A stretch of DNA of 64,000 nt from Limnohabitans sp. Rim8 (GTDB lineage Bacteria > Pseudomonadota > Gammaproteobacteria > Burkholderiales > Burkholderiaceae_C): positions 1 to 64,000 of the forward strand of contig NZ_CAMDLM010000004.1 in NCBI RefSeq assembly GCF_945901735.1, read 5' to 3'. A program made the translations under genes and the position numbers. Position 1 is the stretch's first letter. Each line of letters starts with the position of its first letter. Under the pieces are notes generated by a model, which was not told the origin of the DNA, did no database searches, and saw nothing but the letters and a program-made list of their open reading frames with translations. This document shows positions 8,721 to 16,790 of this stretch, one piece after another.

Positions 8721-8776
8721 GCAGGAGCGGTCTATGACCGCGATGGAACTGATCGCGGTCATAGGACCGCTCCTAC
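8721..8776. repeat. REP-like inverted repeat (GTAGGAGCGGTC type)
   Basis: Two 24-25 bp arms, 8721-8744 and 8752-8776, form a near-perfect inverted repeat around a 7-bp loop. Read on the minus strand the element starts GTAGGAGCGG, the head typical of bacterial REP palindromes, and each arm holds a smaller GACCGC/GCGGTC palindrome. It lies between the enoyl-CoA hydratase stop and the downstream thioesterase start on the same strand and could act as a transcript-end hairpin. No REP-associated transposase is visible in the window. Confidence 0.8.
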
Positions 8777-8786
8777 GGGGCAAGCT

Positions 8787-9548
8787 TCAAAGCTTGGAAA
8801 AATCGGGCTTGCGCTTTTCCATGAAAGCACCAAAGGCTTCCTTGGCGGCGGGTTCGCGCAGCATGCGGCCAAAGCTTTGGCCTTCTTCGTCCATTTTTTG
8901 CAGCACGGCCTGCTGGTCGCCTTTCATCAAGCGCTTGGTGGCGATGAGTGATGACAAGGGTTTCGCGGCCAATTTGCGGGCCTGTGCTTGGGCATAGCCG
9001 TTGACTTCGGTGGGTGGCACAACGCGGTTGACCAGGCCAACTTCTTGCGCGGCTTCGGCAAAAAAGGGCTCGCCCATGAGCAAGGCCTCTGCGGCGCGGT
9101 GGTAACCAAACATTTTGGGGGCCAACAAGCTCGAAGCAGCCTCGGGGCACAAGCCCAGGTTGACAAAAGGCATGGAGAACGCCGCGTTGTCGCCGGCGTA
9201 GACCAGGTCGCAATGGAACAGCATGGTGGTGCCGATGCCCACCGCAGGCCCTGCCACGGCGGCGAGCAGCGGCTTTTCGAAGGTGGCGATGCCACGCAAG
9301 AAACGGAACACGGGCGACTCTTGCGTGCTGGGCGGCTGGCTCAGAAAGTCACCAATGTCATTGCCTGCACTGAAGATGCTTTCGTGCCCCTGAAACACCA
9401 CCACACGCACGCTGGGGTCAGCCCCGGCCTGCGCCACCGCATCGGCCATGGCCGCGTACATGGTCGAGTTGATGGAGTTTTTCTTGTCCAGGCGGTTGAA
9501 AGTGATGGTCATCACCCCCGCGTCAATGTGTGTCAGGATGTCAGACAT
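8787..9548 (-). CDS. Enoyl-CoA hydratase/isomerase family protein
   Basis: This crotonase-fold protein of 253 residues should act on an enoyl-CoA thioester. The oxyanion-hole segment reads IFSAGNDIGDF, and the second conserved block GPAVGIGTTMLFHCDLVYA is intact. The segment FVNLGLCPEAASSLL has a Glu in the PE position found in delta3-delta2-enoyl-CoA isomerases of the ECI2/PECI type, so isomerase activity is at least as likely as hydration. The ATG at 9548 follows an AAGGAA site. It is the last gene of a TetR-acyl-CoA dehydrogenase-DUF2147-hydratase run, consistent with beta-oxidation. Confidence 0.87.
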   Translation of the reverse strand: MSDILTHIDAGVMTITFNRLDKKNSINSTMYAAMADAVAQAGADPSVRVVVFQGHESIFSAGNDIGDFLSQPPSTQESPVFRFLRGIATFEKPLLAAVAGPAVGIGTTMLFHCDLVYAGDNAAFSMPFVNLGLCPEAASSLLAPKMFGYHRAAEALLMGEPFFAEAAQEVGLVNRVVPPTEVNGYAQAQARKLAAKPLSSLIATKRLMKGDQQAVLQKMDEEGQSFGRMLREPAAKEAFGAFMEKRKPDFSKL

Positions 9549-9585
9549 GGTGTTCCTTGTGGTGTGTCGTACGGGGCGAGAGGGC

Positions 9586-10029
9586 TTACTGCACCCGAAT
9601 CCAAGTTTGGGTACGCCCCAACATGGGGGCACCGATGTAGCCGCGAACTTCCAGCTTTTTGCCGCCGTCGATGGGGGTCAGCCGCAGGCTGTAGTTTTTG
9701 CCGTTCTCGGGATCAAGAATTTTCCCACCCTCCCACACCGCTTTGCCGTCACCTTGTTGACCGCCTCGGATGATTTCCATGCCGATTTTGGGCTTGTCTT
9801 TGCGGTCGTCAGTGCACAAATTGCAATTCGGGTCGGTGTTGGGGTTGTTTTGCAGTGCGCGCTCCACCACGCCGGAGAGACCCGCACTGGCCGTTTGGGT
9901 GATGCGGATCTCTGCTTTGGGCTGCTTACTCTCATCGTCGATGCTGCGCCACAGGCCCACCGGGCTCATTTGGGCGTGGGCAGCCAGACTCAGCAGGCCA
10001 GCGCTCAGGGTCAAAATGGTTTTGATCAT
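9586..10029 (-). CDS. Secreted DUF2147 protein
   Basis: The 147-residue product begins with a typical signal peptide (MIKTILTLSAGLLSLAAHAQ) and continues as a DUF2147 domain. Family features seen are the SPVGLWRSIDD start of the mature part, a paired-cysteine loop DPNCNLCTDDRKDKP, and a GKNYSLRL strand. DUF2147 proteins are predicted periplasmic and their role is not established. An AGGAGGA site precedes the chosen ATG. Its place between an acyl-CoA dehydrogenase and an enoyl-CoA hydratase is odd for a secreted protein, but the same pairing of DUF2147 with fatty-acid genes may simply reflect operon insertion. Confidence 0.85.
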   Translation of the reverse strand: MIKTILTLSAGLLSLAAHAQMSPVGLWRSIDDESKQPKAEIRITQTASAGLSGVVERALQNNPNTDPNCNLCTDDRKDKPKIGMEIIRGGQQGDGKAVWEGGKILDPENGKNYSLRLTPIDGGKKLEVRGYIGAPMLGRTQTWIRVQ

Positions 10030-10064
10030 GGGGGAGTCCTCCTGATTCGGTTGCAGGGGTGAGG

Positions 10065-11876
10065 TCAAGCCAATGCGGCGTCGGTGTCCATCAGCACATC
10101 GCTGCCGGCCCTGATGCGGCGCATCAAGCTGGAGGTTTCGGGCATCAGGCGGGTGAAGTAAAAACGCGCGGTTTGCAGCTTGGCTTGGTAGAACGGATCG
10201 GGGCGTTGCGCCTCTTCTTCCGCCTCAGCCAGTTTGACCAGCGCAATTTGCGCCGAACGGGCCCAAAAGTAACCGAGCACCAAGTGCCCCACCACGCGCA
10301 GGTAGTCCACCGCCGCAGCACCCACTTCGTCGGCGTTGCTCATGGCTTTCATGCCGACTTCACCGGTCAGCTGCGTGAGCTTTTGGCCCAAATCGGCCAA
10401 GGGCTTGATGAACTCACCCATGGCTTCATTGGCCATTTCGGCCTTGACCAGTTGCTCGACCAGTTTGCCGAACTTCTTGAGGGTGGCACCCTGGTTGCCC
10501 AGCACCTTGCGGCCCAGCAAATCCAGCGATTGGATGGTGTTGGTGCCTTCATAAATCATGTTGATGCGGGAGTCGCGCACGAACTGCTCCATGCCCCACT
10601 CCTTGATGTAGCCGTGGCCGCCAAAAACTTGCTGGCAGGCCGATGTCGCCTCCCAGGCGTTGTCGGTGGTGAAGGCTTTGACGATGGGCGTGAGCAAGGC
10701 CACGACTTCGGCAGCCTCGGCCCGCACGGCCTCGTCGGGGTGATGGAGCTCTTTGTCGAGCAGCAAGGCGCAGTAGCAAGCGAGGGCGCGGCCGCCCTCG
10801 GCGTAGGCCTTCGCGGTCATCAGCATGCGGCGCACATCCGGGTGCACGATGATCGGGTCGGCCGGTTTACCGGGTGCCTTGACGCCCGTGAGCGAGCGCA
10901 TTTGAACGCGGTCTTTGGCATAGACCAAAGCATTTTGGTAGGCCACTTCGGTCAGGCCCAGCGACTGGTTGCCCACGCCCAGGCGGGCCGCGTTCATCAT
11001 GACGAACATGGCGGCCAGGCCTTTGTTGGGCGGGCCCACCAGGGTGCCCACGGCTTCGTCCAACACCATTTGGCAAGTGGCGTTGCCGTGGATGCCCATC
11101 TTGTGCTCCAGGCCACCGCAGTAAATGCCGTTGCGCTCGCCCATACTGCCGTCGGCCGCCACGTTGAATTTGGGTACGATGAAGAGGCTGATGCCTTTGC
11201 TGCCGACAGGCGCATCGGGCAAACGGGCCAACACCAAGTGCACGATGTTGGGGGCCAGATCGTGCTCACCTGCGCTGATGAAAATCTTTTGGCCACTGAG
11301 CTTGTAACTGCCGTCGGCCTGAGGCTCGGCCTTGGTGCGCAAGAGCCCCAAGTCGGTGCCGCAATGCGGCTCGGTCAGGCACATGGTGCCGGTCCACTCG
11401 CCGCTGGTCATCTTGGGCAGGTACAGGGCTTTTTGCTCAGGCGTGCCGTGCGCGTGCAAGCACTCATAAGCACCGTGACTCAAGCCGGGGTACATGGTCC
11501 AAGCTTGGTTGGACGAATTGAGCATCTCATAAAAACACTGGTTGACCACAAACGGCAAGCCTTGCCCGCCAAACGCTGGGTCGCAGCTCAGCGAGGGCCA
11601 GCCACCGGCCACATATTGCGCATAGGCTTCTTTGAAGCCATCGGGCGCTTTGACTTCGTGTGTGTCGCGGTTGAGTTGGCAGCCTTGAGTGTCACCTGAA
11701 ATATTCAGGGGAAAGACCACCTCGGCGGCAAACTTGCCCCCTTCTTCCAGCACCGCGTTGATGATGTCGGCATCGGTCTCGGCGTGTTTGGGCAAGGCTT
11801 TGAGTTCGGCGCTCACGTTGAGCAACTCGTGCAAGACAAACTGCATGTCGCGAAGTGGGGGGGTGTAAACGGGCAT
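10065..11876 (-). CDS. Acyl-CoA dehydrogenase with C-terminal extension (DmdC-like size)
   Basis: This FAD-dependent acyl-CoA dehydrogenase of 603 residues oxidises an acyl-CoA to the enoyl-CoA. It has the flavin-binding segments TMCLTEPHCGTDLG and KIFISAGEHD, the FGGHGYIKEWGMEQFVRD helix, and the catalytic YEGTNTIQ glutamate near residue 440. A further domain of about 150 residues extends beyond the usual end. That domain layout is shared with 3-methylthiopropionyl-CoA dehydrogenase (DmdC) and with uncharacterised medium/long-chain enzymes, so the substrate is open. It is co-directional with and 47 bp downstream of the TetR gene, which probably controls it. Confidence 0.88.
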   Translation of the reverse strand: MPVYTPPLRDMQFVLHELLNVSAELKALPKHAETDADIINAVLEEGGKFAAEVVFPLNISGDTQGCQLNRDTHEVKAPDGFKEAYAQYVAGGWPSLSCDPAFGGQGLPFVVNQCFYEMLNSSNQAWTMYPGLSHGAYECLHAHGTPEQKALYLPKMTSGEWTGTMCLTEPHCGTDLGLLRTKAEPQADGSYKLSGQKIFISAGEHDLAPNIVHLVLARLPDAPVGSKGISLFIVPKFNVAADGSMGERNGIYCGGLEHKMGIHGNATCQMVLDEAVGTLVGPPNKGLAAMFVMMNAARLGVGNQSLGLTEVAYQNALVYAKDRVQMRSLTGVKAPGKPADPIIVHPDVRRMLMTAKAYAEGGRALACYCALLLDKELHHPDEAVRAEAAEVVALLTPIVKAFTTDNAWEATSACQQVFGGHGYIKEWGMEQFVRDSRINMIYEGTNTIQSLDLLGRKVLGNQGATLKKFGKLVEQLVKAEMANEAMGEFIKPLADLGQKLTQLTGEVGMKAMSNADEVGAAAVDYLRVVGHLVLGYFWARSAQIALVKLAEAEEEAQRPDPFYQAKLQTARFYFTRLMPETSSLMRRIRAGSDVLMDTDAALA

Positions 11877-11923
11877 GGGAAACTCCTTGAACCGGTGGGC
11901 AATGCTTGGGGAATTGGGAAAAA

Positions 11924-12670
11924 TCAGTCGTTCGCAGGCTTGCGTCGCGCCTTGGGCACGGCAGCGAGCTTGTGTGACTTGGCCACGCTGGCAGGCGCAG
12001 GCAGGGCAGGTGTACCGGTGCCGGCGTAGCGGGTCAGGATGTGCTGAAAGCCTTGGCGTGCGCGGTCAGTCGCACTGGGGTTGCGCAAAAAGCGGGCCTC
12101 GTAATGCAGCGCTAGGATCAGACCATGGATTTCAAAAGCGATCTGGTGCGCATCGGATGCGCGGCTGAGCTGGCCTTCGACCTGGGCGAGCTCCACAGCC
12201 CGGCGCAAAGCGGTTTGCCAAGTGGCCACCGAAGAGGCCAGCGCGTCGCGCACCGGGCCGGTGCGGTCGTCAAATTCGACCGCCCCGCTGATGTAAATGC
12301 AGCCCGAATCAATCTCAGCCGAGGTCTGCACCATCCAGTTGTCAAACAAGGCCTGCAATCTCGATACGCCGCGCGGTTTTTGCATGGCGGCGTAAAACAC
12401 CTCAGACTCGAATCGGTCGTGGTATTGACGGATGACAGAGATCTGCAGCTCTTCGCGCGAGCCGAAGTGAGCAAATACGCCCGATTTGCTCATGCCCGTG
12501 ACTTCGGCCACCGCCCCAATCGACAGGCCTTCCAGACCGATTTGTGCAGCCAATCCCAAGGCAGCATCAATGATGGCAGCCTTGGTTTGCTGGCCTTTGA
12601 TCAGCACACGGCGGCCATTTTCGGCAGCGGGTGAAAGCTCGGTTTCGCGCGGGATTGGGGTGTCGGTCAT
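11924..12670 (-). CDS. TetR/AcrR-family repressor
   Basis: The 248-residue protein has an N-terminal TetR helix-turn-helix (about residues 50-75, LSIGAVAEVTGMSKSGVFAHFG) and a C-terminal ligand-binding domain of the YcdC/TetR_C type (SGCIYISGAVEFDDR region). The ATG at 12670 is chosen because it lies just inside a palindromic operator and puts the HTH at the expected distance. An upstream in-frame start would bury the operator in the gene. It leads the operon with acyl-CoA dehydrogenase, DUF2147 and enoyl-CoA hydratase genes, and probably represses itself and them until an acyl-CoA ligand binds. Confidence 0.88.
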   Translation of the reverse strand: MTDTPIPRETELSPAAENGRRVLIKGQQTKAAIIDAALGLAAQIGLEGLSIGAVAEVTGMSKSGVFAHFGSREELQISVIRQYHDRFESEVFYAAMQKPRGVSRLQALFDNWMVQTSAEIDSGCIYISGAVEFDDRTGPVRDALASSVATWQTALRRAVELAQVEGQLSRASDAHQIAFEIHGLILALHYEARFLRNPSATDRARQGFQHILTRYAGTGTPALPAPASVAKSHKLAAVPKARRKPAND

Positions 12671-12683
12671 GGTGCACCAAAAA

Positions 12684-12697
12684 AGAACGATCGTTCT
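12684..12697. promoter_or_regulatory. Autoregulatory operator of the TetR gene
   Basis: AGAACGATCGTTCT is a perfect 14-bp palindrome located 13 bp before the tetR start. A weaker outer pair (GGTGCA and TGCACC) flanks it. The position over the likely promoter is what a self-repressing TetR protein needs. I see no second copy of this 14-mer elsewhere in the window. Confidence 0.72.
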
Positions 12698-12758
12698 ATT
12701 TTGCACCAATTTTCCGCCACACACGCATGCACCCGCCCAAATCAGGGTAAATCAGGGG

Positions 12759-12863
12759 GCGTTGAGCGTTGAGCGTTGAGCGTTGAGCGTTGAGCGTTGA
12801 GCGTTGAGCGTTGAGCGTTGAGCGTTGAGCGTTGAGCGTTGAGCGTTGAGCGTTGAGCGTTGA
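12759..12863. repeat. Perfect 15-copy heptad tandem repeat (GCGTTGA)n
   Basis: Fifteen uninterrupted identical copies of the 7-bp unit GCGTTGA occupy 105 bp, followed by degraded units (GCGTTTG, GCTTTTG, GCGTTGC) to about 12884. A short inverted copy (CGCTCAACGCT) sits at 12915-12925 near the aroK 3' end. The array lies in the untranslated space between the tetR operator and aroK. Seven is not a multiple of three, and no gene crosses it. Perfect arrays of this kind usually vary in copy number between strains. Confidence 0.97.
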
Positions 12864-12929
12864 GCGTTTGGCTTTTGGCGTTGCGCGGCGAACACTAGAC
12901 CCGACATGCCTCTCGCCTCTCGCTCAACG

Positions 12930-13469
12930 CTACGGCCCAGCCTGATCTCTCAGCGGCAAATGTCCCGCCAACTCAAGCTGCATGCAAATCATATTGACCA
13001 GCATGGCCACCGAAGGGCGGCCAGTTTCGATGACAAAGTGCGCCGCGTCTCGGTACAGTGGGTCACGCGATTCAAACAAGGTGCGCAAACGGCTGAGCGG
13101 ATCGTCCACTTGAAGCAAAGGGCGGGCGGTGTCATGGCGCACGCGCCGAAATACATCTTCCGGTGTGGAGCGCAAGTAGATCACCTGGCCACGTTCATGC
13201 ATGTGCCGTCGATTGGCTTCGCGCAGAACGGCACCGCCCCCCGTGGCGATCACGCCTTGCTGCGTTTGGGTCAACTCGTCAATCACCTGCTGCTCCAGAT
13301 TCCGAAAACTGTCCTCCCCCTCGCGAGCAAAAAACTCCCGGATCGAGCAGCCCAGACGGTGCTCGATCTCATGGTCGGAATCGACAAACGGCTGACCAAG
13401 ACGGCGCGCCAACTGGCGGCCAATGGTGGTTTTGCCCGAGCCGGGAAGGCCCACAAAGATGATGATCAA
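12930..13469 (-). CDS. aroK: Shikimate kinase
   Basis: AroK phosphorylates shikimate with ATP in the aromatic amino acid pathway. The protein has the P-loop GLPGSGKTT at its N-terminus, [11 protein letters not shown] with the metal- and shikimate-binding Asp, a GGGAVL loop, and the lid segment [16 protein letters not shown] at 13469 is proposed as start, giving a 180-residue protein that begins [13 protein letters not shown] as in relatives; a GTG at 13574 would add 35 unconserved residues. It follows pilQ, as it does in many proteobacteria, but the usual partner aroB is absent downstream, where a repeat array lies. Confidence 0.92.
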   Translation of the reverse strand: MIIIFVGLPGSGKTTIGRQLARRLGQPFVDSDHEIEHRLGCSIREFFAREGEDSFRNLEQQVIDELTQTQQGVIATGGGAVLREANRRHMHERGQVIYLRSTPEDVFRRVRHDTARPLLQVDDPLSRLRTLFESRDPLYRDAAHFVIETGRPSVAMLVNMICMQLELAGHLPLRDQAGP

Positions 13470-13622
13470 AGGAATTCTCTTGCAGAAAAAATCAGCGTCA
13501 GCCCCCAAGCTCGGGGCCTGGGGATCGCGGCCTGCAAGTGTATTCGACGCGGTTTGGGCGCTGCTCCCAATCACACGCTCATGTCACAAGTCAAGGGAAC
13601 AGCGCGAAGACCGTCGCGAACA

Positions 13623-15080
13623 TCAAGGCTGCTCAGTCGCCGGACCATCGGCCATGACGCGGGGCGTCAAAAAAATCAGCAACTCGCTTTTGCGCAGGGA
13701 CTTGTCGCGGTTCTTGAACAACCAGCCCAAGCCCGGCACATCCCCCAGGCCCGGCACCTTGGCTTCGTTGTTGCGGTCGGTCTCCTCAAAAATGCCACCC
13801 AACACCACGGTGCCACCGTCCTCAACGCGCACCTGGGTCTTGACGTGCTTGGTGTTGATGGCAAAACCGGCCGGGGTGAGCTGGCCCACGCTGTCGCGGT
13901 TGACGTCCACCTCCAGCACCACCGAGCCGTCTGGGGTGATTTGTGGCGTGACCTCCAGCTTCAGGTTGGCCTTGCGGAAGGTGATCGAGGTCGCGCCACT
14001 GGCCGATGCGGTCTGGTACGGCAATTCGGTGCCTTGCTCGATCAAGGCCTTGGTTTGGTCGGCTGTGACCACCCGCGGGCGCGAGACCACCTTGCCCCGG
14101 CCATCGGCTTCCAGCGCGGAGATTTCCACGTTGATGAACCGATCGGCCGCCGCGTTGAACAAGGACACTGCAAAACTGGCTGGCGCATTCAATGTCTGCC
14201 CAGCCAAGCCCGCAGGCAGCTTGACCTGGTTGCCGGTCACCACCCCCGCGCCCGTCTCAGCATTGCCCGCCCCCAAAGCCAGGGTGTTTGCCCGCTGGTT
14301 CACACGCAAGGGCACCGCCAAGCCAGCCCCCAATCGCACGCCCAGCGATTGTCCGAACTGGTCGTCGGCCTCGACAATGCGAGCTTCGATCAGCACCTGT
14401 CGCACGGGAATGTCCAGCTGCAGCAACAGTTTTTGCACCTCTGTCAGTCGCTGCGGCAAGTCGGAAATGAACAATTGGTTGGTGCGCGGCTCTGCCAGAA
14501 CACTGCCCCGGCTGCTGAGCCAGCGGCCACCTCCCGATCCGGCCCCTTGCAAGCGCTGAGCGACATCCGTGGCCCGGGCATATTGCAAACGCATGCTCAT
14601 CGTCTGCAGCGGGCTCACAGACTCCAGCGCGGCTTGGGCTTCCAGTTGCATTTTTTCGCGCTGGGACCATTCCCCCTGCGGCGCCACCCACAGCACACGC
14701 CCATCCTGACGAGAAGCCAGTCCCTTGGACTGCAACACAATTTGCAGGGCTTGCGGCCAAGGCACATCGGTCAGCCGAACCGTCACCTGGCCCTTCACAC
14801 TGTCGGTGGCCACCAAATTCAAGCCGGTGAACTCGGCAAAGACCTGCAGCAAGGTGGTGATCTCAACATTCTGAAAATTCAGGCTGATGGGCCGAAGATC
14901 ATCGGCGGCGCCCGATGCGAGGGCACTCTTCAAAGCGGGAGCTTCAATTCCAATCTTCGGACTGGCCTGCTGCGGGGTTTGCGCTGCCACACCAGGCGCC
15001 ATGCAAAAACACAAACAACACTGTGCGGCAAGCCACATCGGGCTTTTGCAAGCGCTCAAAGGAAGTGCACTGGATCTCAT
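13623..15080 (-). CDS. pilQ: Secretin PilQ (short form)
   Basis: PilQ forms the outer-membrane channel through which type IV pili pass. The 485-residue protein has a signal peptide ending near VAAQ, an STN/N0-like domain (ISLNFQNVEITTLLQVFAEF, about residues 65-90), a secretin N1 domain, and a complete C-terminal secretin domain with VEDGGTVVLGGIFEE and VPGLGDVPGLGWLFKN. Typical PilQ proteins are near 700 residues because they carry N-terminal AMIN domains, which bind peptidoglycan; these are missing here. The start overlaps the upstream pilO-pilP fusion by four bases. Confidence 0.9.
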   Translation of the reverse strand: MRSSALPLSACKSPMWLAAQCCLCFCMAPGVAAQTPQQASPKIGIEAPALKSALASGAADDLRPISLNFQNVEITTLLQVFAEFTGLNLVATDSVKGQVTVRLTDVPWPQALQIVLQSKGLASRQDGRVLWVAPQGEWSQREKMQLEAQAALESVSPLQTMSMRLQYARATDVAQRLQGAGSGGGRWLSSRGSVLAEPRTNQLFISDLPQRLTEVQKLLLQLDIPVRQVLIEARIVEADDQFGQSLGVRLGAGLAVPLRVNQRANTLALGAGNAETGAGVVTGNQVKLPAGLAGQTLNAPASFAVSLFNAAADRFINVEISALEADGRGKVVSRPRVVTADQTKALIEQGTELPYQTASASGATSITFRKANLKLEVTPQITPDGSVVLEVDVNRDSVGQLTPAGFAINTKHVKTQVRVEDGGTVVLGGIFEETDRNNEAKVPGLGDVPGLGWLFKNRDKSLRKSELLIFLTPRVMADGPATEQP

Positions 15081-16156
15081 GGCGTTGCCTTTTCCAAACC
15101 AATCACCTGCATCGGACCTTGCCCAGCGCGCAAATGCACCTCCCGGGCATGAATGCTTTGCACCACATGACCTTGCGTACCGATGCGCTGGCCCACTCGG
15201 GCAGGCACCCAATGTGGTCCAGCCATCAAAATCAGCTGCGCTTCATGCGCATGCCGCCAAATGCCCGCCAGACGCACTTGCTCAAAGGGCCAATCGGCAG
15301 GGTCAGGCGAAAGCAGCGCTGTTTGCACAACCGAAGTGCGGTTCTCTTGCGGTGAGGTCAGGGAGGGCACGCCAGCCCCGGTGAGCCTGAACAGCGGGCC
15401 CTCGTCCTGTAAGTTCGGGGCCGCCACAGAAGAGGCCACGATGGGCACAGGCGTTGTCACAAAGACAGGGCCACCTGCCCTGGCTCGCCATCCGACAGGG
15501 GCAGGACCGGGAAACAAGGCCCCAGGCGCCATCGCTGAGCCCCCACCCGGCATACTCGTTGCCGGAGAAAGCCACAGGCGCATCACGGCTTCGATGGCCA
15601 CCCCGCCCCCCTGGGGAGTGATGCGCAACCGCTCAATGGCCCAGATTGGGCCGCGCGCGTTCATGGCTGCCCAAACGGCCACCCAATCGTCAAATCGGGC
15701 CTGCAACCGCAACGCCACGGCCTGGCTGGGCCAAGCGCCCATGGGGCTGGCTGGCTCAGGTCGCAAAGACAACAAACGCACGCCGTGTTGCGCGAACAAG
15801 CGCTCGAGTTGTGGCCAAACTGCGGACTGCGTGCCTTGGACAGGCCACCAAGCCATGACCGGTGGCGGGCCCGCTGGAGCCGTCAAGTCGGTGTGGGCTC
15901 CAGGCCCATGGCTAGCCTGCTTTTGCTGCGCCAGAAGTTGCGCCCGCAGGTCTTGTAGCTGAGCCTGACTTTCCCACAAAGCGTCCAAGGCTTGGAGTTG
16001 CCCGTTGCCTACCCCCAGCAAACCCAGCCCAAATCCGGCCAGTGCAAATGCCCAGCGGCGTGCCAACCAGCGCCACCGGTCGCGCCAAAGGCTGGGCCAA
16101 CCCAGCCGCCAAGCAGGGGCCAAGGCACGCCAGGTCAATGCTCGGGGTCGACTCAT
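15077..16156 (-). CDS. PilO-PilP fusion protein
   Basis: In type IV pilus machines PilO is an inner-membrane protein and PilP a lipoprotein that links it to PilQ. Here one 359-residue frame seems to hold both. Residues 34-51 form a membrane helix, 52-85 a short coiled coil, and 100-197 a PilO-like ferredoxin fold. A proline/alanine-rich linker covers about 198-285. Residues 286-345 resemble the PilP beta domain (WPFEQVRLAGIW, then VPARVGQRIGTQGHVVQSIH). No lipobox precedes the PilP-like part, so it would be anchored by the PilO helix. It overlaps pilN and pilQ by four bases on each side. Confidence 0.75.
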   Translation of the reverse strand: MSRPRALTWRALAPAWRLGWPSLWRDRWRWLARRWAFALAGFGLGLLGVGNGQLQALDALWESQAQLQDLRAQLLAQQKQASHGPGAHTDLTAPAGPPPVMAWWPVQGTQSAVWPQLERLFAQHGVRLLSLRPEPASPMGAWPSQAVALRLQARFDDWVAVWAAMNARGPIWAIERLRITPQGGGVAIEAVMRLWLSPATSMPGGGSAMAPGALFPGPAPVGWRARAGGPVFVTTPVPIVASSVAAPNLQDEGPLFRLTGAGVPSLTSPQENRTSVVQTALLSPDPADWPFEQVRLAGIWRHAHEAQLILMAGPHWVPARVGQRIGTQGHVVQSIHAREVHLRAGQGPMQVIGLEKATP

Positions 16157-16788
16157 GGTTGCGCCCTGCCGGGCTCGGCCTCTCGCCGATTGATGCCAGG
16201 CGCTGCGGCAACGCGGCCTGTCCCCAACTGCGGCCAATGGGCCTGCCAGACAAACTCCTGCGTCGCCGGTGGGGCTGCGTTGTCAGCACCCGCCGAATTC
16301 AGCAGGCTGACCAGCGTCCAGGCTGGGTCCCGTGCAGGGTCAACCAGTGGGACAGACAAGCGCGCTTGGGCCTGCGCCATTCTCTGCAAATTGATCGCCT
16401 GGCCGTGCAACTCCAGGCTTTGTGAATCGAGCTGAAAGCGCAACAACTGCACCGAGTCCGGGCCGGCCTCCTGCAGCAAGGCCTGATGCAAGTCCTCCCA
16501 GGCCTGTAACTCCACCTTCAGCGCTTGAACATGTGCGGCTTGCTGCTGCCATGTGGTGTGCTGCGCTTGCCGAGCCTTGTCTGTCGCCAACTGGGTTTGC
16601 ACCTGCTTCAAGCGGGACTGCAGCAGGGCAACTTCTTGCGCCAGATGCAGCCGTTGTTCCTGTACCCCCGCCATTCCCAATAAGGCCGCCAGGCCCCCCA
16701 CCACCAAACCGGCCAAGGAGGTCCACCTGCGGTGAAGTCTTCGACGCTGCCTCGCCAAAGCAGGGTACTGCAAAAGGTTGAAGGCCAT
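16153..16788 (-). CDS. pilN: Type IV pilus inner-membrane protein PilN
   Basis: PilN pairs with PilO and binds PilM through its short cytoplasmic N-terminus. The 211-residue protein starts MAFNLLQYPALARQRRR, in which the FNLL element is the usual PilM-binding motif. A membrane helix follows at about 24-41, then a long coiled coil (43-115), then a small periplasmic domain. Family length is close to 190-210. The start lies 2 bp after the pilM stop, and the stop overlaps the next gene, so the whole block is one operon. Confidence 0.88.
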   Translation of the reverse strand: MAFNLLQYPALARQRRRLHRRWTSLAGLVVGGLAALLGMAGVQEQRLHLAQEVALLQSRLKQVQTQLATDKARQAQHTTWQQQAAHVQALKVELQAWEDLHQALLQEAGPDSVQLLRFQLDSQSLELHGQAINLQRMAQAQARLSVPLVDPARDPAWTLVSLLNSAGADNAAPPATQEFVWQAHWPQLGTGRVAAAPGINRREAEPGRAQP

Positions 16789-16790
16789 CG

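Noticed and set aside
10059..11699. Open frame of about 546 codons opposite the acyl-CoA dehydrogenase
   Set aside because: Composition-driven antisense frame without family features; the minus-strand dehydrogenase is unambiguous.
11924..12670. This TetR gene as the PaaR repressor of paaABCDE
   Set aside because: Its own promoter palindrome (AGAACGATCGTTCT) differs from the paaA operator, and it sits in a different operon.
12759..12884. Possible CRISPR array
   Set aside because: The unit is only 7 bp with no unique spacers and no cas genes; it is a simple tandem repeat.
12906..15152. Long open frame (about 750 codons) on the plus strand opposite aroK and pilQ
   Set aside because: It has no recognisable domain, is rich in His, Gln and Arg, and lies antisense to two clear genes. 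This is the usual shadow in GC-rich DNA.
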